64,000 bases of DNA, from NCBI GenBank assembly GCA_003833075.1, contig RIAY01000003.1, positions 1-64,000 on the forward strand, in the 5' to 3' direction. Positions 37,176 through 45,575 of the stretch are shown piece by piece. Position 1 is the stretch's first letter. Each line of letters starts with the position of its first letter. The notes under the pieces were generated by a model. The model worked only from the letters and a program-made list of their open reading frames with translations, was not told the origin of the DNA and did not search any database. This DNA comes from Muribaculaceae bacterium Isolate-036 (Harlan). Lineage in GTDB: Bacteria; Bacteroidota; Bacteroidia; Bacteroidales; Muribaculaceae. The position numbers and the translations under genes are program-made.

Positions 37176-39518
37176 TTATTGCATTTGAACCTTAAGCGTC
37201 TCGCCATTGGCAGTGACGATGTAGATTCCTGCGTCGAGATGTGAGATGTTCACGATGCCGTTTCCTTTGGCAACTTTCATTCCTCGGATATCGAAAACCT
37301 CAATTGAAGCTCCTTCGCATCTTATTGAAACTCCGTCGAAGGCTATAGAACCTTCATTTGTTGCGGAAGATGCGATTTCGTCTACAGAGCTATCTCCGTC
37401 TGAAGTAAAGGGCAATGCGTATATGTCCCAGGAATGGATATCTTTCGGCTTGTCGTATTTAGTGATGAAAAGCAACGGTTGCTCCGGATGGTTGTAAGTC
37501 ATGACTTTTGCGAGTGCTCCGCGCTCGTCCGGACCATCCGTCAGGAATATGCGTCCTTTGGGGTAATCAGGATTGCTTGCCTGTCCGACCAATACTTCTT
37601 CAACTGCGCCTTCTCCGGCTATGCCTCGCTTCACGAGCATCATGTATTCGTTATATTTAGTGTTGTCTTTGTAGAAATAGTCCGGGTTAAGAGTGCTGTT
37701 GTCAATATATATCTGTGCGTAAAGTACGCCTGTGCCCATGTTGATTTCATCAGTACGGTCGTAAGAACCGTCCTTGTTTATCCAGATCACGCGCGCTATG
37801 TCATTATTGTCTTCGTCCTGAATGGGAAATCGGAGTTCGTTGGCATATTTATATGAATCTCCGTCTTTTACACGATCCATGTTGGATGTCAAGCTTTCGG
37901 GTTCCGTATCCGGGTCTATTTGATAGAGGTAATTAAGGTTTAAAACCTCTTTTAGCGACTTCATGTCAACGAAGTGGAATATATATTCACCCATTGAGTT
38001 GGTGCCGATGAACATTTCCTGCGGTTCGAAGCCTTCTATGTCGCTCATCCGGATGTGGCTTTCGCATTTTTCGAATATGGCGTTTTTTAAGGCACCGTTG
38101 TCGTCATACAGATAATACGAACGGATATAATTGTCATCCTGCCCCGCAACGTAGTCTTGCTTGGTTATGAAAAATGCAGCTTTGCCGTTGTCTGTGAAGT
38201 CTGTGAAATTCACATCGTCGCGATATCTGAAATCACCAGCCGAAAAATATGATGCTATGATGGTTTTTCCACCGAAGCTTTCAGATAAATATATAGGTAT
38301 TTTAGTTGTCTGTGAGAGCTTGAAGCCTGTCCCGTCTTCATTCTCTTCGTATATTTCGATTACAAGTTTGTTGTTTTCCCTCATTGACATGTCGTCAATT
38401 GGCGAGTGATACGGATTATAGAATGTATCCTCGTAATATTGCTGAACGATATATGGTTTGTCGTTGTGTGACAGTGTCATTATGAAAGGGGTGCTCTGCA
38501 TGTCTCCCGGGAGGCGGCATAACGGGAATTTCTTTGTCATGACCGGCTGTATCTCGGTTTCGCCGTCACGTACGCCGCGATATACGATCGCGTCAACTCC
38601 ATATGCGCAATATTGTTCCCAGAATCCCGGGATATAAGAGGGTATATCGCTGCCTTCGTCTCCTCCGTCGGGGATTTCGATATCTTCGTCAGGTTCATAA
38701 TCACCCATGAATGTCATATATGTCTTCTCTTTGCCGTTGCTGTCAATTTTGCTGTATACGTCGCCTAATTGCATCGGTATTTCATAAATGAGCTTGTTGT
38801 ATGATTGTGTGTTCCCTTCAAAGTCCTTATCCTCTATGGTTTCTCCTCCAAGCTGGTAGACTTTGTTGTAATTGTTGTTTATATAATACGTGGTCTGAAC
38901 GCTAATGCCCACTATTATCTCTATCTTTTCATCCCGGTTAAAGAAATTGCGTGTTATAATAGGAGTGATCTCGCATTTTGCCACGGCTACTTCCCTATGG
39001 TATGGACCATATAGCTCTATGTCCTCCGGTTTTGCAGTAGCTGGGTCGCGGGGAGCGTCTTCATATACTTTATATGACACCTTATCGCGGATTGTTCCCA
39101 TGGGTTTCATCTGACTGTCATATATCTGAAATTCAAATTCTTGCATGACCGGACGGTCGTAATCCTCGCTAACATGGATGTAACTATATTTAAATGAGCC
39201 TGTATAGAACCAGGTCTCTCCCCATGGTGTCTCGATATTTTCAATCATCTCCTTCGGCCCGATAGAGGCAACGACGGGTTGTGAAATATGCGCATTTCGT
39301 CTGTTCCCTTTTTTGCCATCAAGGATTTCATTGGCAAGATTGATCTGTTGTGTCCGTTCGCTTTCGAAAGGTGAAGCTGCTTTATTTGCTTTGTAGACAT
39401 AATTATCCAAGTCAAAATTTGCAGGATAATTGCTTCTTGCGTCTGCGTCGGAAGCGAACACTCCGATACTCAAGACCGGGAGTGTAAGTGAAAGAAATGT
39501 TTTAGTAAAAATTCCCAT
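37176..39518 (-). CDS. Exported 780-residue protein with T9SS sorting domain, function unknown
   Basis: A 780-residue secreted protein I do not recognise. A signal peptide (MGIFTKTFLSLTLPV) is followed by about 660 residues with many aromatic and acidic residues and repeated blade-like segments, and a terminal sorting module (VFDIRGMKVAKGN, LDAGIYIVTANG). The promoter, leader and first ~38 codons are duplicated near 48.1-48.5 kb. A nine-C tract lies 181 bp upstream of the start codon. It is followed by a strong hairpin at 37120-37161. Confidence 0.78.
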   Translation of the reverse strand: MGIFTKTFLSLTLPVLSIGVFASDADARSNYPANFDLDNYVYKANKAASPFESERTQQINLANEILDGKKGNRRNAHISQPVVASIGPKEMIENIETPWGETWFYTGSFKYSYIHVSEDYDRPVMQEFEFQIYDSQMKPMGTIRDKVSYKVYEDAPRDPATAKPEDIELYGPYHREVAVAKCEITPIITRNFFNRDEKIEIIVGISVQTTYYINNNYNKVYQLGGETIEDKDFEGNTQSYNKLIYEIPMQLGDVYSKIDSNGKEKTYMTFMGDYEPDEDIEIPDGGDEGSDIPSYIPGFWEQYCAYGVDAIVYRGVRDGETEIQPVMTKKFPLCRLPGDMQSTPFIMTLSHNDKPYIVQQYYEDTFYNPYHSPIDDMSMRENNKLVIEIYEENEDGTGFKLSQTTKIPIYLSESFGGKTIIASYFSAGDFRYRDDVNFTDFTDNGKAAFFITKQDYVAGQDDNYIRSYYLYDDNGALKNAIFEKCESHIRMSDIEGFEPQEMFIGTNSMGEYIFHFVDMKSLKEVLNLNYLYQIDPDTEPESLTSNMDRVKDGDSYKYANELRFPIQDEDNNDIARVIWINKDGSYDRTDEINMGTGVLYAQIYIDNSTLNPDYFYKDNTKYNEYMMLVKRGIAGEGAVEEVLVGQASNPDYPKGRIFLTDGPDERGALAKVMTYNHPEQPLLFITKYDKPKDIHSWDIYALPFTSDGDSSVDEIASSATNEGSIAFDGVSIRCEGASIEVFDIRGMKVAKGNGIVNISHLDAGIYIVTANGETLKVQMQ

Positions 39519-39746
39519 AAGTTTTAGTTTATAGTTAGTTGTTGGGTGTCATTCTGAAGTTTTTATGATAAGATGAACATCATGAAGAGTGTTGTTTTTA
39601 CACTTTGTTTGTCAGTTTTGCAAATGATTCTTGAAATTTATTTGCATACTGTCAATGTTTGTTGTCGTGGGTAAAGTTAGTAATAAAAAATCAAAATACC
39701 CCCCCCCTCCATTTGTTAAATAATGTTAAATATGCAAGTTTTATGC
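39403..39746. repeat. Duplicated promoter/leader/signal segment, copy A
   Basis: This 344-bp stretch (5' end of the 780-residue gene plus its upstream region) matches 48124-48464 at over 90% by eye. Both copies contain a run of nine C residues (39699-39707 here), but copy A has TCC inserted after it. It fills most of the 459-bp intergenic region before the next gene; the remainder (39747-39937) is AT-rich and holds only a short ACCCG/CGGGT stem. Confidence 0.85.
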
Positions 39747-39937
39747 GATAAACGGCTTGTGATGTGATATAATCGATGTGATATAATCGTTGAAGAGATT
39801 TAGACTTTTTTCATCATTGTAATAAGATAACTTACAGACATACAGTAATATGAAAATACCCGATTCAAGGTGAACCGGGTAAGGGAGATTATGTCTTATT
39901 CAGTAGTATAAATGAAAGAGTCGTGCTTTTGAGGATG

Positions 39938-39968
39938 ACGGCTTCCGGTCGTGAACGCCGGAAGCCGT
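39938..39968 (-). terminator. Hairpin after the 607-residue protein gene
   Basis: A perfect 11-bp stem (39938-39948 with 39958-39968) starts 10 nt past the stop. It separates the two halves of the exported-protein cluster. Confidence 0.75.
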
Positions 39969-39977
39969 TTCTATCAA

Positions 39978-41801
39978 TCACTTATTCACCACTTTCTTTC
40001 CGTTGATTATGTAAATGCCGGGGGCAAGGTCTCTCATTGAGGAGCGTGTCCCCACGCGGATGCCCATAAGCGTATAGACCGCATCGTCTGCCGCGTTGTC
40101 GGTTTCGATTGAGCCGATGCCGGCGCTGGGGTCTTTTGAGATATTGACGCTGGTGGTCTGCTCTTCCACGGTGAAGACATAGTCGCCTTCGGAATCCTTG
40201 GCAAGCTTGGTGCCGCCTACGGACACCTCGATGCCTTCACCTGACACGGCTACCTTGGTTCCCTTGAAGCATTCGATGCCTGCCCGCCAGTCTGCCACGG
40301 TCTTCACAATGTCCTGCGTAACAGTTGCGTCGATGCCGTCTTCAACGGTGAACGCCACGTTGCACTTCACAGGCTCTTCGGCAAGGAAGATTTTGACCAC
40401 TCCGTTGTCGGGGATTGTCATGCTGTAGTTGGTTGAGCCGGGATATGCTGGTTCGATGGGTTCCCCTTCAAGGTAAACTAAGTTTACGTTGTTCGGGTTG
40501 TTGCTGTACCATCCGAAATTGAACGGATTCATACCGTCATAGAATGGAATCTCGTTGTAGCCCGTTTTTATGTCGATGCGAGTACGGTCTGCCCCTTCGA
40601 TGCTGAAATAGACGTCGGCTGCTTCTCTCTTGTCGATCCATACCACGGCTTTCTTGTCCATTACAATCTTGCCGGTAACGAATTCTATTACGGTGTTTTC
40701 CTTGATTTCGGTCCAGGTTCCGGATGAAAGCGGGGTGCCGTTGATGTTTACTGATGTGATGTAGCATCCGTCGATGGCTTTCCAGCTTACGGTCGGTGAG
40801 GCTTCGGAAATCTCAAGATTGTTTTCGCCTGCGGCGAGCGTTATGATGTCGTTCTGGTATTCGTATCCTCGATAGAAGGCTATGTTGGTCGGGTCGTCTA
40901 TTATGACCTTGAATGGCAGTTTGGCATATGGATGGGCGGCGATTTCAATCTCCATATCTGCCATTACAATGGTCCTATAAGCGTATCCGCCTGTCCAGCT
41001 GATGCTTGTTCCATCGATTTTAGCGGAATCGATTTTGTAGTCTGGGTCTGAATTGAAGGAAAGTGTTTGTCCTGCCTTCATTTTGAGGGAAATGCCGTCA
41101 AAGTTGTCCACAGCTGTTCCGTCGATTGATACTGCCGAGATTGCGCCTGTGCCGTTCTCGGAGTACTTGAAGCTGACGTTGACGTCTTTGTCGGGGATGG
41201 CTGCAGTGATGTCTACCACGCAGCCTTCTTCGAGGTGTATCGTGTAGGTGCCGTAGCTGTCTGCGACGTTCACTCCGTTTGCCTTGACTTCATAAAGAGG
41301 CTTGTCCGTGGCGGAGGAAATATAAAGAAATTCTTCACTGATGTAGCTGAACGGCACGGTGTTGGCGCCTTTTTTCAGGTTGACTGTCTGGTCCCATCCG
41401 GAAAGACGGGCATTGACAAGCGTGGGGTCGTCCACGTTGATTGTGAACTCGCTGTCGCGTTCGTTCTCGATGTTGATTACGGCGATTTTGTACACGTTGC
41501 CTTCGTCTGACACTCCGGGGTATAGGTTCCATTCGCCGCCGTAGATGCTTTGCGGTGTGCCGTTGGCGTTGGTTACGCCGGAGATGTAGTAGGGTGGTAC
41601 GGACTTGAACGATACGGCGGAATACGCTTCCACGGAGAAGTCGTTGTCGCCTGCCGCGAGCTGCCTCTCAGTGCCGTTGACCGTACATGTCAGCGATGCC
41701 GGGTTGCTGAGGTTCACTTTGAAGTTGACCGTCTCGGCAAAAGCCGTCATTGAGAACAGCGCGGCGAAGAGCGGGATAAGGAAAAGTCTCAGTTGTTTCA
41801 T
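39978..41801 (-). CDS. Exported repeat protein with T9SS sorting domain (paralogue of 35021-37090)
   Basis: A 607-residue secreted protein with signal peptide MKQLRLFLIPLFAALF and tandem beta-rich repeats of about 80-90 residues (recurring VNGTxL/INGTPLSSG and AGxNxxxF/NLEISE motifs). It ends in YTLMGIRVG and LAPGIYIINGKKVVNK. Its order and opening segments resemble the 689-residue protein at 35021-37090, suggesting tandem duplication and divergence. No catalytic residues are recognised. Confidence 0.78.
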   Translation of the reverse strand: MKQLRLFLIPLFAALFSMTAFAETVNFKVNLSNPASLTCTVNGTERQLAAGDNDFSVEAYSAVSFKSVPPYYISGVTNANGTPQSIYGGEWNLYPGVSDEGNVYKIAVINIENERDSEFTINVDDPTLVNARLSGWDQTVNLKKGANTVPFSYISEEFLYISSATDKPLYEVKANGVNVADSYGTYTIHLEEGCVVDITAAIPDKDVNVSFKYSENGTGAISAVSIDGTAVDNFDGISLKMKAGQTLSFNSDPDYKIDSAKIDGTSISWTGGYAYRTIVMADMEIEIAAHPYAKLPFKVIIDDPTNIAFYRGYEYQNDIITLAAGENNLEISEASPTVSWKAIDGCYITSVNINGTPLSSGTWTEIKENTVIEFVTGKIVMDKKAVVWIDKREAADVYFSIEGADRTRIDIKTGYNEIPFYDGMNPFNFGWYSNNPNNVNLVYLEGEPIEPAYPGSTNYSMTIPDNGVVKIFLAEEPVKCNVAFTVEDGIDATVTQDIVKTVADWRAGIECFKGTKVAVSGEGIEVSVGGTKLAKDSEGDYVFTVEEQTTSVNISKDPSAGIGSIETDNAADDAVYTLMGIRVGTRSSMRDLAPGIYIINGKKVVNK

Positions 41802-41841
41802 ATTTATGTGTGATTTGAGGATTATTTGAAAAGGTGTGGAA

Positions 41842-41883
41842 AGGGGAAGCCTGCATGCCGGAAGGCGACTGTCGGCTTCCCCT
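41842..41883 (-). terminator. Hairpin after the LRR protein gene
   Basis: A 10-bp perfect stem (41842-41851 with 41874-41883) lies between the LRR gene and the 607-residue protein gene. Confidence 0.6.
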
Positions 41884-41901
41884 CTTTTTGTTCAATCGGT
41901 T

Positions 41902-44900
41902 TTATTTGACGAGGACTTTCTTGCCGCCTACGATGTAGATGCCGCGGGAGAGGCCTTCGAGTGCCTGTGAGCGTTCCACCTGTCTTTTGACGATGGTGCC
42001 TTGGATGGTGTAGACGTCCACTGGTCCGTCGACGTTTTCAATGTCGTCGGTGATGCCTTCTATTCCACTGCCTTCTCCTACTTTGTACAGAGGAGTGTAC
42101 ATGAAGGCTTTGGGGAATAGCGGGTTGGTCATCACGCACATCACCTTGTCATCGAACGTGTTGAGGAACGTTGTGATTCCGTCTTTGACGGTGTATTCCT
42201 CGTCGGCTATCAGCTCTTCGCCGTGAAGCGTGCCTGATTCAGGGTCATAAACTGCTTGTCCGAGGAACCACCGGTAAGTGGTGTTGTTCTCGCTTATCAC
42301 GGCCTGCGACGAAAGGTCGAACGACTTGAAATCTTCGGAAATCACAGGCTCTATCGGAGCCTGGCTGCCATAGAAGTATACGAGCAGTTTCGGATACTTC
42401 GACTGCTGCGGGAGGGTGGCGAACGTGAATTTGTTTGCCATGAGGCTGAGAGAAGTGATGTTGCGCCCTACCGGCTTGAGGTCAATGGTGCTGAGACGAT
42501 TGCTGACGAGAGAAAGCTGTGTCAGCGCCTTGAGTCCGTTGAGGTCTATCTGTTCGAGTTTGTTGAAGTCGAGCATCAGCTCCCAAAGGTTCGGATTGTT
42601 GAATTTGACCGAAGTGATTTCATTGTGGTTGAGGTAGAGCGATGTCAGCGACTGTAGGCTTGATGCGTCAAATCCGGCAAGCTTGTTGTTGCTGAGGTTT
42701 AGCGTCTGCACATCGGGATACTTCTCGAAGTATGGGTATTCAGTGAGACCGTTCCCTTCCAGGTTGAATTCAGTAAGTGCGGCATCGGGAAGCTTCATCT
42801 TGTCGGGGGTGAGACCGGCATTTCCGATTGCGAGTGCCTTTAGGCCTGTGAGAGGAGTCACGTCCACTTCTGCCAAAGGCATGCCGTAGAGCGAGAACAC
42901 TGTGATGTCGGTGGGGGCTTCATAAGTGTACACCTTCACTTCCGCTCCGGCAAAAGTTTGCTGTCCGGGGTAAGATTTGTAGGAAGTCTCTACAGGATAG
43001 GGAGTGAATTCTGTGCCGTCGCCACGCCAGTCGATGTAGAGCGAGGTTTTGCGTGAGCCTGTCAAAACGATTTCTCCTGTGCCGTTTTCGGTCGTGGTGA
43101 ATGTTGCCACGACGTTGGTCGGTGCGCCGACTACGTTTACTTCAGTGGTCTTCCATGCATTCTCGCCGTCCAGCTGCGGGAATGCAGGGTTGGTCATTTC
43201 GCAATAGACTTTTCCGAGGTCAGACTTGAGGAACTTGGTTGCACCGTCCTTGCAGGTCATGTCGACTCCTTCGACGAGCGGCGTGCCGTCTGTTGCCTTC
43301 TTCCATACGAAAGCCGTGCCTTTCCCGTCGATGACGCGGTTCTGGTCTGATATGTTGACCGCAGGCGCGTTGGCGAGGAGTTCCAGCGGTTTCATGGGAG
43401 CATACACGTATCCTGATACTTCCGGCATTAGCGGAAGCGTCTGGAACGTCAGGTTGTTGTCGGATATGTTGAAGCTGCTGAGCCTGTTGAAGCTGTCGAA
43501 CTTCAGCGCAGAGATGTTGTTGGAGCTGATGTTGATGGAAGAAGCATCGGCCAGATATGCCAGGTTCAGTTCACCCTCGATCTCGTTTTTGCTCAGGTCG
43601 AGCACGTCGAGGTTGTCGAAATCCTTGAGGTCGTATTCCTTGAGCTTGTTCTCGCTGAGATTTAGCGAGCGCACAGAGCCTCTGGAAAGGATGTAGAATT
43701 CAGTGAGCTGGTTCTTGGATGCGTTCACGGTGGTCAGCACGTTTTTCTCGTAGTTTCCGTAGCAGCCCCGGAGATCCATGTTTGTGAGCTTGTTCCCCTG
43801 GAGGTTGAGCGATTGCAGGCAGCGGTTGTAGGAAAGGTCTATTATCTCGATTCCGCACCCTGTTACAGACAGTTCGCGCAGCTCGGTAGCGTGTGTTACG
43901 TCGATGTTCTTGAGCGGTGTGGAGGAGATGGAAAATGCAGTCATTACGTCGCCTTCAGGGATGTATATGTCAACCTTGCGGCTACCGCCGCCTGATACCA
44001 TCGACTGGTCGATGCTGGGGGAGGAAGGTATTCCCTCGGCTTTTGACTGGTAGGTCTTCAGCGTGCCGTCGCCGAAGTCGGCGTAGAATGTCTTCGGGTT
44101 TTTGTCGGAAGCTCCTGTCATCCCGACGTAGACCTGGATGCTTCCATCGTATGAATCATCGAGGGTGAACGAAACGATTTTGGAAGGCTTGCCGATTTCC
44201 GATGCCTCCTTGACCATGAACGGAGTGGTCTGCAGGTCGTATTCGTTTAGGACGCTGTTGTGGTACTGGACATAGACGGAGTCGGCTATTGCCTGGGTGA
44301 ACGATATCTTGCCGTCTGCATAAACGTATGCTGAAGGGTCTACTTCCTGAGGCTCGCCGTTGTAGAGTAGGCGGAATACTTTTGCGGTGGTTTCCGTCCC
44401 GTCGCGCAGCACGCGCTTCGAGAGGTCTATTTCAGTGCCTTTCGCTATCTGCCGGAATCCGACCTGGAGTTCCCTCTGTTTATACCAGTATTCGCTATAA
44501 GTCTGTTTCGGGAGCGGAAGGGTCGCGAAGTCCATGTCATTCTTGTTAAGCATAAGCGAGGTCAGGTACTCGTTTTTGGAGACGTCGAGAGATGTCAGGT
44601 TGTTGTCGGTAAGGAAGAGGCTCATGAGTTCGGGGAATCCGCTTATGTCTACGCTCTTGAGTTTGTTCCCTGCCAGATCGAGGGCGGCAAGGTGGGGCAG
44701 GTTGCCGAGGACCAGGTTTTCCAGATGGTAGTCGGTGTTGACCGTTCCGGAGTAATGTCCCGCGTAGAGGTACAGCAGGCTCTGGTTATTGCTTACGTCA
44801 AGGTCGCGGATGCGTGTTTCGGATACATTGAGGCTTGCGAGTTTCTGGTTCTTGCTGACGTCGATTTTGGACACGTTGGTCATTTCGAGCGACAGCAAGA

Positions 44901-45552
44901 CGAGTTCAGGGCATCCGGAAGCGTCGATTTGGTATAAGCCGGTGTTGTGGTATGCATCGAACGTTTTTATTTTCGGATAGTCGCTGAGATTGAAATCGGG
45001 GTCGAAATTGTCGATGATGTCCACCTCAAGTATTTCCAAACTGGGCTTCGGGGCTCCTATTACGCACGGCGTCTGGGGAGTGAAAGGGTTGTCGCCCAAA
45101 TAGATTGCATATGCCTTGGTCTGAGGTGTCAGGTCCAGTGATCTGAGCATGTTGTGGCTAAGGTCGATTACCTGCAGCTCTGTGCATTTGCTGATGTCCG
45201 CTTGTGTCAGATAGGCTCCGGAAGCCCTGAACAGGCTGAGCTTCGAGGCGTCTCCGTAGATTTTGACTTCCTTCACGGGGCTGCATGCGATGTATGTGCC
45301 TTTGATTGAGCCGTCTTCCACTGTCCAAGGCTGCACTTCGACTTCCTCTTTGCCGAATCCGAAGTCTATGTCGAAATAGGCTGCTTGGGTGTCCGTGCCC
45401 AAAGTGATGCCGAATCCCCCGGCTCCTTCTTTTTGGGCGTCAGAGAATAGGGTGATGATGGGTTCCTCGTTTTCCGCCGCGCGTGCTGAGAACGGGATTC
45501 CGGCGGCGACGAGAACCGCAAGGGCAATCATCGATTTAAAAAACTTTTTCAT
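41902..45552 (-). CDS. Large leucine-rich-repeat surface protein with T9SS sorting domain
   Basis: A 1216-residue secreted protein with signal peptide ending SARA. Three blocks of leucine-rich repeats (for example LxxLDLSxN, LTSLDVSKNEY, LQSLNLQGNKL and LQTLNLSNNKL) alternate with beta-rich spacers. Repeat units are about 21-24 residues, the SDS22/BspA-like style common in Bacteroidales surface proteins. It ends in VYTIQGTIVK and LSRGIYIVGGKKVLVK. A binding or adhesion role is inferred from BspA-like relatives. The start codon of the upstream protease's neighbour lies 23 nt away, so these genes are probably cotranscribed. Confidence 0.86.
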   Translation of the reverse strand: MKKFFKSMIALAVLVAAGIPFSARAAENEEPIITLFSDAQKEGAGGFGITLGTDTQAAYFDIDFGFGKEEVEVQPWTVEDGSIKGTYIACSPVKEVKIYGDASKLSLFRASGAYLTQADISKCTELQVIDLSHNMLRSLDLTPQTKAYAIYLGDNPFTPQTPCVIGAPKPSLEILEVDIIDNFDPDFNLSDYPKIKTFDAYHNTGLYQIDASGCPELVLLSLEMTNVSKIDVSKNQKLASLNVSETRIRDLDVSNNQSLLYLYAGHYSGTVNTDYHLENLVLGNLPHLAALDLAGNKLKSVDISGFPELMSLFLTDNNLTSLDVSKNEYLTSLMLNKNDMDFATLPLPKQTYSEYWYKQRELQVGFRQIAKGTEIDLSKRVLRDGTETTAKVFRLLYNGEPQEVDPSAYVYADGKISFTQAIADSVYVQYHNSVLNEYDLQTTPFMVKEASEIGKPSKIVSFTLDDSYDGSIQVYVGMTGASDKNPKTFYADFGDGTLKTYQSKAEGIPSSPSIDQSMVSGGGSRKVDIYIPEGDVMTAFSISSTPLKNIDVTHATELRELSVTGCGIEIIDLSYNRCLQSLNLQGNKLTNMDLRGCYGNYEKNVLTTVNASKNQLTEFYILSRGSVRSLNLSENKLKEYDLKDFDNLDVLDLSKNEIEGELNLAYLADASSINISSNNISALKFDSFNRLSSFNISDNNLTFQTLPLMPEVSGYVYAPMKPLELLANAPAVNISDQNRVIDGKGTAFVWKKATDGTPLVEGVDMTCKDGATKFLKSDLGKVYCEMTNPAFPQLDGENAWKTTEVNVVGAPTNVVATFTTTENGTGEIVLTGSRKTSLYIDWRGDGTEFTPYPVETSYKSYPGQQTFAGAEVKVYTYEAPTDITVFSLYGMPLAEVDVTPLTGLKALAIGNAGLTPDKMKLPDAALTEFNLEGNGLTEYPYFEKYPDVQTLNLSNNKLAGFDASSLQSLTSLYLNHNEITSVKFNNPNLWELMLDFNKLEQIDLNGLKALTQLSLVSNRLSTIDLKPVGRNITSLSLMANKFTFATLPQQSKYPKLLVYFYGSQAPIEPVISEDFKSFDLSSQAVISENNTTYRWFLGQAVYDPESGTLHGEELIADEEYTVKDGITTFLNTFDDKVMCVMTNPLFPKAFMYTPLYKVGEGSGIEGITDDIENVDGPVDVYTIQGTIVKRQVERSQALEGLSRGIYIVGGKKVLVK

Positions 45553-45575
45553 GAATGTCCAAATTTATGTGGTTA

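Noticed and set aside
44534..44731. Plus-strand frames across the 41.9-48.0 kb genes
   Set aside because: They are antisense shadows of the GC-rich LRR and protease genes and show no family features.
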